From an uncultured Campylobacter sp. (lineage in GTDB: Bacteria; Campylobacterota; Campylobacteria; Campylobacterales; Campylobacteraceae): a stretch of 12,027 bases of DNA. Shown one piece after another: positions 1 to 6,518 of the stretch (position 1 is the first letter of the stretch; every line of letters starts with the position of its first letter). Below the pieces are notes generated by a model, which worked only from the letters and a program-made list of their open reading frames with translations, did not search any database and was not told the origin of the DNA. Position numbers and translations under genes: made by a program. The DNA lies in the NCBI RefSeq assembly GCF_938017705.1, contig NZ_CALIIS010000136.1, positions 1 through 12,027 of the forward strand. Direction: 5' to 3'.

Positions 1-395
1 ATGCCTTTGCCGTGTTCATATAAAATTCCAAGATTAGTACATCCTATGCCATATCCTAAATTACAAGCTTTAGAATACAATTCACTCGCTTTTTTATAAT
101 CTTGTTCTGCGCCCTTGCCGTATTCGTATGACGCCCCTAAGGTAGTGCAACCCCAGCCATCGCCCAAATTACAGGCTTTAGAATTTAGCTCTTTTGCTTT
201 CTCATAATCCTGCTTCACACCATCCCCTGAATAGTATGCCATGGCGAGATTTACGCATGCTAAGGTGTTGTTATTATCGCATTTGCTTCGCAACTTGCTT
301 ATACCGGGATCCTCTTGTTCCGTTGATGACAAAGCTGTGGCTTCTGCTAGCGATAAAGTCGCCGTAGCGATCAGCGCTAAAAATATCTTTTTCAT
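1..395 (-). CDS. Secreted Sel1-repeat, cysteine-rich (Hcp-like) protein, 3' end outside the window
   Basis: The reading frame is open for 131 codons from the ATG at 395 to the window edge. It starts with a signal peptide (MKKIFLALIA..., likely cleaved near LSLAEA, residues 15-19). It continues with three Sel1-like units of exactly 36 residues, with cysteine pairs at C39/C47, C75/C83 and C111/C119 (C-x7-C, e.g. CNLGDGWGC) and the typical GDGV / GKG turn motifs. In the family (Helicobacter HcpA-type proteins) such pairs form a disulphide inside each two-helix repeat, and the proteins are exported; some bind peptidoglycan-like or host ligands. The specific ligand here is unknown. A GGAG lies about 8 nt before the ATG. 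The gene is visibly more AT-rich than hisD next to it, so its history may differ. It is transcribed away from hisD. Confidence 0.85.
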   Translation of the reverse strand, partial: MKKIFLALIATATLSLAEATALSSTEQEDPGISKLRSKCDNNNTLACVNLAMAYYSGDGVKQDYEKAKELNSKACNLGDGWGCTTLGASYEYGKGAEQDYKKASELYSKACNLGYGIGCTNLGILYEHGKG

Positions 396-455
396 ACATC
401 GCTCCGTTTAAAATTTCGGCTATTTTATTTCATTTTCGCTTAATCTTTTGAAAAT

Positions 456-481
456 CGGCGAGCTGTAAATTTACATCGCCG
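456..481. promoter_or_regulatory. Interrupted palindrome between divergent genes, possible operator
   Basis: The 147-bp gap between the divergent Sel1 gene and hisD holds a perfect 12-bp palindrome TGTAAATTTACA (464-475). It is flanked by a second matching arm pair, CGGCGA (456-461) and TCGCCG (476-481), with a two-base offset (GC, 462-463). As RNA it would be a bulged hairpin. As DNA it has the two-fold symmetry of an operator. Because it lies between divergent starts, a terminator role is unlikely. Candidate -10 boxes on either side are weak: TAAAAT at 422-427 on the minus strand and at 514-519 on the plus strand. No regulator is identified. Confidence 0.35.
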
Positions 482-542
482 CGAGCTTAAAGGCGAAATT
501 TAGCAAAAAGCGTTAAAATTCCAAGCATTACAAGGAGCAAAA

Positions 543-1832
543 ATGAAAATTTTAAAAAGCACGAAGGCAAATTTCAAAGAGGAATTTGCGAGGTTGGTGC
601 GCCGCGGCGAGACGGATATGAGATCGGTAATACCCGTCGTAAGCGGCATCATCGAGGAGATCAGAGCGCGCGGCGATGAGGCGCTAGCTGAACAGATAGA
701 GAAATTTGATAGATGGCACGTGCAGGGCGATCTGGCTATCACGCAAGAGCAGATGAGTCTCGCGTATGAAGGCTTAACCGCAGAGCTAAAAAACGCGCTA
801 CAGGTCGCATATGAGCGCATCTACGCTTATCATGAAAAACAGCTTGAGAGAAGCTGGTTCAGCTTCGATCCAAGCGGCGCGATGCTCGGGCAAAAGATCA
901 CGCCGGTAGATCGCGCGGGGCTGTATATCCCGGGCGGCAAGGCGGCGTATCCAAGCTCGCTTCTAATGAACGCTATCCCCGCAATCGTCGCGGGCGTGGA
1001 GGATATCAGCGTCTGCACTCCCGCTGTGGGCGGCGTCGTAAACGAGCTACTGCTTGCGGCGATGCATGTGCTAGGGATCACAAAGGCCTACAAAGTGGGC
1101 GGCGCCAGCGCGATCGCGGCGATGGCATACGGCACGCGCACGATCGGCAAAGTCGATGTCATAACGGGTCCCGGGAACATCTTCGTAGCGACTGCTAAAA
1201 AGCTCGTGTTCGGCGATGTAAATATCGATATGATCGCGGGCCCTAGCGAAGTGGGCGTCATCGCAAACGCCGCGGCAAATCCGCGCAACATCGCCGTGGA
1301 TCTACTCAGCCAAGCCGAGCACGACGAGATCGCGAGTAGCTTTTTGATAAGCGACGATGAAAAATTCGCTCTTGCCGTCGCAGAGCACATCGAGCGCGAG
1401 CTTCCTACACTCGCGCGTGAACCGATCGCTCGCGCCAGCATCCAAAACAAGGGCGCAATCATCATCGCTCGCGATATGAACGAGTGCGTGGAGCTGATGA
1501 ACGAGCTTGCGGTCGAGCACCTCGAGATCGCGACCGAGAACGCCTACGAGCTGCTTCCGCGCATACGCCACGCAGGCGCGATATTTTTAGGCCACTACAC
1601 GCCAGAGGCGATGGGAGACTATCTCGCAGGTCCTAACCATACGCTGCCGACTGGCGGAAGCGCGCGATTTTTCTCGCCTCTGGGGATTTATAACTTCATC
1701 AAACGAAGCTCGATCATAGCGCTAAATAAGCGCGCCATAGACGAGCTCGGAGGCGCGTGCATGGCACTAGCAGATGCCGAGGGGCTAGGCGCGCACAAAA
1801 AATCGGTACAGATTAGATTTGAAGAGAAGTGA
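543..1832 (+). CDS. hisD: Histidinol dehydrogenase
   Basis: Catalyses the last two steps of histidine synthesis in the cytoplasm, oxidising L-histidinol through histidinaldehyde to L-histidine with two NAD+. The 429-residue length is normal for the family. The family signature is complete around residues 231-263 (AGPSEVGVIAN... then LLSQAEHDEIA). By alignment to the E. coli enzyme, the zinc ligands are Q257, H260, D359 and H418, and the catalytic pair is E325-H326 in VEHLEIAT. The glycine-rich segment VITGPGNIFVATAKK (206-220) and AGPNHTLPTGG (362-372) are also intact. An AAGGAG at 532-537 precedes the ATG by 5 nt. No other his gene is adjacent, so it appears to be a single-gene unit separate from any his operon. 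Nothing suggests inactivation. Confidence 0.98.
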   Translation: MKILKSTKANFKEEFARLVRRGETDMRSVIPVVSGIIEEIRARGDEALAEQIEKFDRWHVQGDLAITQEQMSLAYEGLTAELKNALQVAYERIYAYHEKQLERSWFSFDPSGAMLGQKITPVDRAGLYIPGGKAAYPSSLLMNAIPAIVAGVEDISVCTPAVGGVVNELLLAAMHVLGITKAYKVGGASAIAAMAYGTRTIGKVDVITGPGNIFVATAKKLVFGDVNIDMIAGPSEVGVIANAAANPRNIAVDLLSQAEHDEIASSFLISDDEKFALAVAEHIERELPTLAREPIARASIQNKGAIIIARDMNECVELMNELAVEHLEIATENAYELLPRIRHAGAIFLGHYTPEAMGDYLAGPNHTLPTGGSARFFSPLGIYNFIKRSSIIALNKRAIDELGGACMALADAEGLGAHKKSVQIRFEEK

Positions 1833-1909
1833 TTTTACGCTGCAGCCCCAAGAGGCGGCGAGGACCGAATTTTAAAGAGCACCGGCGGTTGTTGCTAAAC
1901 CAAGAGCTG

Positions 1910-1983
1910 AAATTTTAAAATTTAAAGATGAGTTAAATTTTAAAAAACGTAAGCGTCGCGGCGAGAGTAAAATTTTAAAATTT
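1910..1983. repeat. Two copies of the 14-bp palindrome AAATTTTAAAATTT
   Basis: The 257-bp gap between hisD and the next gene is dense in AT blocks. The exact palindrome AAATTTTAAAATTT occurs at 1910-1923 and 1970-1983, with a partial copy (TTAAATTTTAAAAAA) near 1933-1946. The same 14-mer recurs at 2477-2490 and 9020-9033. There is no clear GC-rich terminator hairpin behind hisD, so these AT palindromes may end or attenuate transcription, or may simply be low-complexity spacer. Confidence 0.6.
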
Positions 1984-2055
1984 CAAAAGCGCTATAAATT
2001 TAAAAAAATAGCCGTATTTGATTAAAATTTAAGGCAAATTTACTAAGCTAAATGA

Positions 2056-2061
2056 TATACT
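2056..2061 (+). promoter_or_regulatory. Extended -10 promoter box for the 2090 gene
   Basis: TATACT preceded by TGA (an extended TGn -10) lies 28 nt before the start codon at 2090. Upstream is A/T-rich with runs of T and A, and there is no obvious -35, as is usual for Campylobacter sigma-70 promoters. It suggests that the small exported protein has its own promoter rather than depending on hisD readthrough. Confidence 0.55.
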
Positions 2062-2089
2062 TTCGCTGATTTTTTACAAGGAGAGAAAA

Positions 2090-2380
2090 ATGAAAAAATC
2101 ACTTTTAGTTTTGGCTAGTTTTGGCTTTGCGCTAAGTCTTAGCGCCGCAGATCTTTCAGATAGCTGCAAAGAGTACTTCGCAGATCTTGATAAGATGGTT
2201 GATACCTACAAACAAGCGGGTCAAGAGCAGCAGGTCAAGATGTATGAGGATCAAAAAAAGCAATCCATGGATCAGATCAGCGCACTTCCTAAGGAGCAGC
2301 AAGAGGCCACTTGCAAACAAGCTAAAGAGATATTTAAGCAGATGATGGATCAGATGAAACAACAAGGCGCTATGAAATAA
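2090..2380 (+). CDS. Small exported helical protein with two cysteines, resembles DUF5339
   Basis: A 96-residue protein with a clear signal peptide (MKKSLLVLASFGFALSLSAA, cleavage after residue 19 or 20), giving a mature chain of about 76 residues. The mature part is strongly charged, rich in Gln, Lys, Asp and Met, and predicted to be almost fully helical. Two cysteines (C26 near the mature N-terminus and C75) could pair to pin two helices into a hairpin. The pattern resembles small periplasmic proteins of Campylobacter grouped as DUF5339. That assignment is from memory of the family's look, and the function is unknown. An AAGGAG is 7 nt before the ATG, a good -10 lies at 2056-2061, and a terminator-like hairpin follows at 2414-2450, so it is probably monocistronic. 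Confidence 0.8.
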   Translation: MKKSLLVLASFGFALSLSAADLSDSCKEYFADLDKMVDTYKQAGQEQQVKMYEDQKKQSMDQISALPKEQQEATCKQAKEIFKQMMDQMKQQGAMK

Positions 2381-2413
2381 ATACCTTCGCGGGCATGATG
2401 ATGCCTTCTTCAG

Positions 2414-2450
2414 TCGCGGCGATGCGATATCGTCGCGATTAATTCTTTTT
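2414..2450 (+). terminator. Likely intrinsic terminator after the small exported protein gene
   Basis: A 10-bp stem TCGCGGCGAT (2414-2423) / ATCGTCGCGA (2429-2438), with one G-U pair and a 5-nt loop GCGAT, is followed by TTAATTCTTTTT (2439-2450). GC-rich stem plus trailing T-run is the classic rho-independent pattern. It sits 34 nt after the stop codon of the upstream plus-strand gene. Confidence 0.7.
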
Positions 2451-2476
2451 AAACTCACATTTTTTTAAAAATTTTT

Positions 2477-2490
2477 AAATTTTAAAATTT
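2477..2490. repeat. Third copy of AAATTTTAAAATTT
   Basis: Exact copy of the 14-bp palindrome also found at 1910, 1970 and 9020. It lies in the 453-bp stretch 2381-2833, where I see no convincing full gene. Confidence 0.55.
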
Positions 2491-2497
2491 GGATGTT

Positions 2498-2614
2498 TTA
2501 TCCTCGCTGCTTTTGGGGCTTGCCAAGAATTTCAGATTTGATATTCAGCTTGTCGCAGGAAGCCAAAACAAATAAAGCGCTCGCGTCGTTAAAATGCTCC
2601 GTAAGGCGATGCAT
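2498..2614 (-). pseudogene. Possible short ORF or gene remnant, 38 codons
   Basis: The minus strand reads ATG at 2614 to TAA at 2498-2500, giving 38 residues with a protein-like composition (e.g. HFNDASALFVLASCDKLNIK). The frame stays open for a few codons upstream of the ATG before a stop. No ribosome site precedes the ATG. The plus-strand ORF over the same bases (2493-2756) has no ribosome site and an odd composition, so it looks like a shadow. The rest of 2381-2833 holds only small hairpins, e.g. CGAGCCG (2648-2654) / CGGCTCG (2663-2669). I call this a decayed fragment with low confidence. Confidence 0.2.
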
Positions 2615-2833
2615 CTTAGTGGGACGCTGCGGTGCACCAAAGATTTACGAGCCGTTTTGGCGCGGCTCGAAACAGCGCCTCATCAATATGATGAATTCGA
2701 GGCTCGGTTTAAGCGTTATTTTATCGCGATTTGAAATAGCCGGGGCTCATAGATAGAGCGAATTCACGTCTCAGTTTGCCGCTCTGCTTATGAAATTTGC
2801 GGCTAAAATCATCTCGCAAAATCGCCTCGGATT

Positions 2834-3451
2834 TTAATCCTTAGTAACGATCGCGCCGTTTTTTATTTCGTGCACGCAGACATTTCTGTGCAGCTCCTTG
2901 CCGGCATCTAAAGTATAGTAGAGCGTTGTTACTATGCAGCGTAAATCGGCGTCGATGACGAACTCTTGCTTGGCGCGCATCGGCGGCTTGCTTTTACCGC
3001 AGTGCACGTAATCGGCGTAAATTTCGCGACAATCACTTATACGAAATGCGTCGTTTAAAAGGCACATAAAAACATATTCGTGCCCGTGCCTGCTATCTTG
3101 AAAATCACTCAGATAAAGCCTCAGCAGAATTGTTTTGACGCTCTTTTCTGGCAAACGACAAGCCCTTATGTCTTTGATCCTCTCCCAATACGTGCTTAGA
3201 TTGTCGATTAAAAAGTTCTCCTTTGCGAACGAAAACAGCTTATTTTTATCAAGTAAATTTTTATCGATAGCCGCTAAGGGCGAAATTCCTCCCGGATAGC
3301 GCATCGGTAGTTGCGCGATCGGCAGATTGTCGTAAATATCTTTCATACTCTGATAAATCTCTGGCCGCGGCGCATCGTCTCCCTTAGCCGCGGCATTTTC
3401 CATGCCGCATAGCGCAAGTAGACACAGCAAAAATATCCACACCTTCTTCAT
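2834..3451 (-). CDS. Exported protein of unknown function, 205 residues
   Basis: The start is taken at ATG 3451 rather than the longer in-frame ATG at 3496. It gives a normal signal peptide (MKKVWIFLLCLLALCGMENAAA, cleavage probably after AAA at 20-22) and has AAGGGGGAA just upstream, while a -10 box (TATGAT, 3492-3497) overlaps the longer start. C15 is not in a good lipobox (Leu precedes it), so it is probably soluble and periplasmic or secreted. The mature part of about 183 residues has six cysteines (near C98, C130, C140, C151, C172, C187), suggesting disulphides, and mixed helix/strand content. I recognise no family or catalytic motif. It forms a stand-alone unit: the 453-bp gap on its 3' side contains no gene, and the next minus-strand gene upstream starts its own transcript. 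Confidence 0.8.
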   Translation of the reverse strand: MKKVWIFLLCLLALCGMENAAAKGDDAPRPEIYQSMKDIYDNLPIAQLPMRYPGGISPLAAIDKNLLDKNKLFSFAKENFLIDNLSTYWERIKDIRACRLPEKSVKTILLRLYLSDFQDSRHGHEYVFMCLLNDAFRISDCREIYADYVHCGKSKPPMRAKQEFVIDADLRCIVTTLYYTLDAGKELHRNVCVHEIKNGAIVTKD

Positions 3452-3491
3452 AGCATTCCCCCTTGTTTCGATCGCAATCTCTTTGCTCCTG

Positions 3492-3497
3492 ATCATA
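3492..3497 (-). promoter_or_regulatory. -10 box for the 3451 gene
   Basis: TATGAT on the minus strand, 40 nt before the chosen ATG at 3451, preceded by AT-rich sequence with A/T runs. It overlaps the alternative start at 3496, which argues against that start. Confidence 0.45.
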
Positions 3498-3648
3498 CTG
3501 CAAATTTTAAAACCTTAATACGAAGAAAAAAGATCAAAAATCAAAGCGCCGCTTTACAGCCATCCTTAGCCATCTTTTTCTATTCTACCCTTGCTTTTGG
3601 GCTAATTTAATCCGAGTCCTCTTCTTGTGTGAAACGGACGATGCGCTG

Positions 3649-4350
3649 CTATTCGCCTTCCGTAGCCTTTTCGGTGAAGCTAACGATGTGCGGAGCTGCA
3701 ATGCGCGCGTAATCCTGCGCGTTTAGAATGATCGAGTGATCAAGCAGGCCCGCGTTGAAAGCAATCTCTTCGAAGCGTCCGAACAGCGACGGATCGGCGA
3801 TTAGCAGCAGTTTGTCGTGGAAGCTAAAAGGCGGCACCGAGCCGATGACGCAGTCCGTGAGATCGCCCACTTCATCGGGGCTTACGAGCGATGCTTTTGT
3901 GCCGCCAAGCCCCTGTGCCAGGCGCTTTAGATCGGTTTTGTGATCGGCCGCGAAAACCGCTAGGACGTAGATCCTGCCGTTTCTGCCCGCGGGTTTGTCG
4001 CTAGGAAGCTTCAGCTGCTGCGGCACATTTGCGCAAATTTGATCGGCGGTTAAAGTTAAATTTCCCGCGCAGACGCCGTTTTCGCAGCCTTGAGCGCTCG
4101 CAAGGGCGGAAGCGTCGAGATTTTGCGCGTCATCGGCGCTTGCTAAATTTAAATTTTGCGAAAAAGAAATTTGCCCATCCTTAAAACCCTTGATCGTGCA
4201 AACCAGCGCCTTTGCACCCTGTCCTAGCTGCGTACCGCGGGCTTTGGCGACTTCAGCGGAGGTGCCCGCGCTTTCGTGAGCTACGACGCGGAAGCGCGCC
4301 CCCTGCTGCGTCAAAAGCTCTTTTAGGCTTTCAAAAATTCTCTCTGACAT
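3649..4350 (-). CDS. yeaK: YbaK/ProX-type aminoacyl-tRNA deacylase, YeaK-like, with large insertion
   Basis: A trans-editing enzyme of the INS/YbaK superfamily that hydrolyses mischarged aminoacyl-tRNAs in the cytoplasm. The 233-residue protein matches E. coli YeaK as I remember it at both ends: GARFRVVAHE (17-26), RGTQLGQGAKALVC (38-51) with the conserved active-site lysine K47, then AADHKTDLKRLA (134-145), SPDEVGDLT (157-165), GSVPPFSFHDK (170-180) and RFEEIAFNAG (192-201). Between residues about 56 and 125 lies an extra segment of roughly 65-70 residues that YeaK lacks, rich in Ala, Asn, Asp, Ser and Leu, with a CENGVC motif (89-94) and a further Cys at 106. The start at 4350 has AAGGAG 7 nt upstream. 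An in-frame TTG at 4371 is rejected because it would lie upstream of this ribosome site. The symbol refers to family membership; the tRNA substrate is not known here. Confidence 0.88.
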   Translation of the reverse strand: MSERIFESLKELLTQQGARFRVVAHESAGTSAEVAKARGTQLGQGAKALVCTIKGFKDGQISFSQNLNLASADDAQNLDASALASAQGCENGVCAGNLTLTADQICANVPQQLKLPSDKPAGRNGRIYVLAVFAADHKTDLKRLAQGLGGTKASLVSPDEVGDLTDCVIGSVPPFSFHDKLLLIADPSLFGRFEEIAFNAGLLDHSIILNAQDYARIAAPHIVSFTEKATEGE

Positions 4351-4372
4351 GCTCTCTCCTTGTTTTTGCAAA

Positions 4373-4378
4373 ATTATA
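4373..4378 (-). promoter_or_regulatory. -10 box (TATAAT) for the yeaK-like gene
   Basis: A perfect TATAAT on the minus strand, 22 nt before the ATG at 4350, preceded by TTTTAG and AT-rich sequence. The short distance implies a short leader just covering the AAGGAG. Confidence 0.55.
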
Positions 4379-4480
4379 CTAAAATTTTAACCAAACGACC
4401 CATTGATGCCGAAATTCCATTCTTCGCCGTAGAATTTATCTCGCCTGCGCGCAAACCCATTGTGCGATGAAAGGATCTAT

Positions 4481-4505
4481 TGCGTGGCGGAAATTCCGCC
4501 ACGCA
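4481..4505. terminator. 12-bp inverted repeat between ecotin and yeaK genes
   Basis: TGCGTGGCGGAA (4481-4492) and TTCCGCCACGCA (4494-4505) are perfectly complementary around a single central A, so the effective hairpin is about 10 bp with an AAATT loop. It lies about 30 nt past the ecotin stop codon (minus strand), where a terminator is expected. Neither side carries a T-run, so it may act as an RNA-stabilising or rho-linked 3' structure rather than a classic terminator. Confidence 0.5.
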
Positions 4506-4535
4506 TAAGCTCGGTCCGCCCTGCTTCTTGCGAAA

Positions 4536-4961
4536 TTATTTCATCTTACGGATTTTAGGCTCTTTACTCTCTACGAGCTCGTAAATTTTAAGCTCGACCT
4601 TGACGTCTTTGGGCGCTAAAATTTTAATTTCGCCGCCGTCGTAGGCGAATGGATGCGTAAGCTCGTAATAGATACGCTTCTTTTGCTTCTTGCCGTCGCA
4701 GAGCATCAGCGTTTGAGCAAGCTCGTTGCCGCCGCTAAACTCGTAATAAAGCCCGTCCGAGCCTTCTTTTTGCTCTATTTTGCCGCCGATCAGATACGCG
4801 TCGTTGCAGTCGGCTTTGATCTCTTTGGAAAAGACCGCTTCGACTTTAAACTGCTGCGGCGGCATCTTTGACGGCGTTAGCTCAAAGACGTTTAGCTGCT
4901 TTTGCGCCTCGCCGCCGAACAAAAACAGCGGCAATAGAAAAAATAAAACGCTTTTTCTCAT
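4536..4961 (-). CDS. eco: Ecotin, periplasmic serine-protease inhibitor
   Basis: Ecotin is a periplasmic dimer that blocks trypsin-fold serine proteases such as elastase, chymotrypsin and neutrophil or clotting enzymes. The 141-residue protein has a signal peptide (MRKSVLFFLLPLFLFGGEA) and follows the ecotin fold in order: VFELTPS (25-31), VEAVFSKEIKADCN (40-53), LIGGKIE (57-63), the reactive loop QTLMLCDGKKQKK (83-95), and a C-terminal LAPKDVKVELKIYE (115-128), matching the segment that swaps between subunits. C52 and C88 correspond to the ecotin disulphide (Cys50-Cys87). Aligning on C88, the P1 residue is L85 and P1' is M86, where E. coli has Met-Met. The loop around residues 68-76 is a few residues shorter than in E. 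coli. AAGGAG is 6 nt before the ATG, and a -10 lies at 4995-5000. It probably forms its own transcript. Confidence 0.92.
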   Translation of the reverse strand: MRKSVLFFLLPLFLFGGEAQKQLNVFELTPSKMPPQQFKVEAVFSKEIKADCNDAYLIGGKIEQKEGSDGLYYEFSGGNELAQTLMLCDGKKQKKRIYYELTHPFAYDGGEIKILAPKDVKVELKIYELVESKEPKIRKMK

Positions 4962-4994
4962 TTTTTACTCCTTAAAAAGATATTTTTATTCAAA

Positions 4995-5000
4995 ATTCTA
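4995..5000 (-). promoter_or_regulatory. -10 box (TAGAAT) for ecotin
   Basis: TAGAAT on the minus strand, preceded by TTTTGC, 33 nt before the ecotin ATG. Upstream are T-rich stretches about one helical turn apart (AAATTT, AAAATTTT), typical of Campylobacter promoters. Confidence 0.45.
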
Positions 5001-5045
5001 GCAAAATTTTTACTCATTAAACTGAAATTTCAATCGACTTTGTTT

Positions 5046-5759
5046 TTATCTGTAGCAGATAATATTTTTTAGCGCCTCTGCCTCTGGTTTTAACGCCTCG
5101 CTATCGGTTTTTTGCGCGGCGCTCTTTTTGTTCGTTAAATTTTTGCTAGAGCTTTGCGGCGAGGGCTTTTCGCGCGAGTTTAAAGCCTTGACGACGTCGC
5201 GCGATATTTCGCCCTGCGTCTGCGCGGTGGAAATTTCGCCGCTAGCTCCGCCAGACTTGCTCGTGCGGCGGCTTAGCACGCTTTTGACGCTTATCTTTTC
5301 GCCTGCGTAAAACGCTTCGCAAAGCCCGCCTTGCGCCTCATAGTCCGTCACTTTGACGCTGCCCTCTTGAAATTTATAAAATTTCGCCCGTTTCGCTCTG
5401 CGTAGCTCCTCGGCTCCGCCCCATACGTCGCTCTGCGCGTCAAGATCCGCGAGCGCGAATGCGCCGTCTGCCGCCTTATACATATTGCCGAGCCTTATCG
5501 GTATGCGTTCGCCGCTCTTTTTGGTAAGCACGAAGCCGATCTTTTCGCCATCTTTTGGGCTCTGGCGGAACTGCCCCGAGAAAAACGCCGTGAAAAACGC
5601 GACCTCCTTGATCTCGCCGTCGGTGCTTAGGTATCTCGTCCAGCCATCTTCAGGCACGTCGATCTTGGCGACGTCTCGTCCGTCCTTTGCGCCGCATTTT
5701 AAGCCCGCGCAGCCGCTAAGCGCTAATGCCGCAAGCGCGGCTAGAAATAGGTTTTTCAT
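5046..5759 (-). CDS. Lipoprotein of unknown function, 237 residues
   Basis: A clear lipoprotein signal, MKNLFLAALAALALSGC, with lipobox L14-S15-G16-C17, so the mature chain is lipid-anchored at C17. Residues about 25-160 look folded, with strand-rich segments such as GWTRYLSTDGEIKEVAFF and GFVLTKKSGERIPIRLG. Residues about 165-228 are a low-complexity Ser/Lys/Ala/Glu tail without predicted structure, ending in NIICYR. Four cysteines besides C17 occur (near 22, 147 and 235, plus one uncertain), so disulphides are possible. I recognise no family. The AAGGGAA upstream supports the start. The gene lies between ecotin and the 5760-6010 gap and could be read either alone or with what precedes it. 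The sorting residues after C17 (AGLK) do not resemble an inner-membrane retention signal, so outer-membrane placement is the default inference. Confidence 0.82.
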   Translation of the reverse strand: MKNLFLAALAALALSGCAGLKCGAKDGRDVAKIDVPEDGWTRYLSTDGEIKEVAFFTAFFSGQFRQSPKDGEKIGFVLTKKSGERIPIRLGNMYKAADGAFALADLDAQSDVWGGAEELRRAKRAKFYKFQEGSVKVTDYEAQGGLCEAFYAGEKISVKSVLSRRTSKSGGASGEISTAQTQGEISRDVVKALNSREKPSPQSSSKNLTNKKSAAQKTDSEALKPEAEALKNIICYR

Positions 5760-5864
5760 ATTTTCCCTTCAAATAAATTTTGGCTCAAAGCAGGGCGCCC
5801 GCTGCGCCTCGGTGCGCAAATCTGCACGAAATAGGGCGCGCTAGCTCACTCTGCGGGCTTGATT

Positions 5865-5914
5865 GCGCTACCGCATCTAAACACACATAAATCGCGCGAG
5901 ATAAGCGGTAGCGC
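5865..5914. repeat. 10-bp perfect inverted repeat with a 30-nt spacer
   Basis: GCGCTACCGC (5865-5874) and GCGGTAGCGC (5905-5914) are exactly complementary, separated by 30 nt. The right arm begins a 26-nt sequence (5905-5930) that recurs near 10586-10611. The 251-bp gap 5760-6010 shows no other gene-like content. As RNA this would form a long-loop hairpin downstream of the 6358 gene and upstream of the lipoprotein gene, both on the minus strand. No T-run follows. Confidence 0.45.
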
Positions 5915-5930
5915 GGAATTTTAACGTCGC
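5905..5930 (+). repeat. Dispersed 26-nt repeat, copy 1
   Basis: The sequence starts GCGGTAGCG, continues with GGAATTTTA and ends ACGTCGC. It matches 10586-10611 at nearly every base, apart from a one-base shift on each side of the GGAATTTT core. A weaker relative is at 10751-10776. All copies are intergenic. Confidence 0.45.
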
Positions 5931-6010
5931 TAGGCATCTTTTGCAAGCGCTTTGCAGCAAATCCGCCCGAAACCTCGGACGCGCAAAGCCCGTATTACAG
6001 GCTAAATTTA

Positions 6011-6358
6011 TCAAGCCGACGTTGCCCAGATGCGCAAAAATCGCTGTCCGCTCGCCTCAAACGAGCATTCCTGCCAGTCCCAGTCGTTTTCGCCGCCCAT
6101 TGCGAAATTTTGAGGCTCGCCTGATAGGCCGGCCGCGCTCAAAGCAGCCGTTATCCGCTCTTTCATAAAATCATCGGGCTCGCTCGGCGTAAATTTTTCA
6201 AATTTTATCTCGTAAAGGGAGGCGAGCCCAAAGTCCGCGCGCACGAGCTTGCCGCACTGCTGCGCGAACTCCGCCGCGCTACATTCGTGCTTTGGGGCGT
6301 AGTACCAAACCTCCAGCTCCTCGATGCTTTCGCCCCCAAATTTTATGGATTTTATCAT
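6011..6358 (-). CDS. Small cytoplasmic protein of unknown function, 115 residues
   Basis: MIKSIKFGGESIEELEV... has no signal peptide or membrane segment, so a cytoplasmic location is expected. It is acidic, with aromatic residues near the C-terminus (DWDWQE, 91-96), and a balanced composition, so it reads like a real folded protein rather than a shadow. The start has only a weak ribosome site (GGGG about 7 nt upstream), and a possible -10 (TAAAAT, 6393-6398) sits 35 nt upstream. No family is recognised. It is the last minus-strand gene after the Trp-repeat cluster, separated by 160 bp from the split gene 6519-7064, so it may be a tail member of that operon or an independent gene. Confidence 0.6.
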   Translation of the reverse strand: MIKSIKFGGESIEELEVWYYAPKHECSAAEFAQQCGKLVRADFGLASLYEIKFEKFTPSEPDDFMKERITAALSAAGLSGEPQNFAMGGENDWDWQECSFEASGQRFLRIWATSA

Positions 6359-6518
6359 TCTGACCCCATTTCGCTCATTGCGGCGGTTTTAAATTTTATC
6401 GCTTAAATTTTGTTTGCACTCATGCGGCGCAGGTTTTGCACGCAAGATCAAACTCTCGCTATTCGGCGCAAGCGCGCTGCGCAGGCAAATTTTAAATTTA
6501 ATCTGCCGCGCTTTAAAT

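Noticed and set aside
2493..2756. Plus-strand 87-codon ORF
   Set aside because: No ribosome site, Arg/Cys-rich unnatural composition, and the opposite strand looks at least as protein-like.
3452..3496. Longer start for the 2834-3451 gene
   Set aside because: The extension precedes the signal peptide and overlaps the -10 box; a good ribosome site is next to the ATG at 3451.
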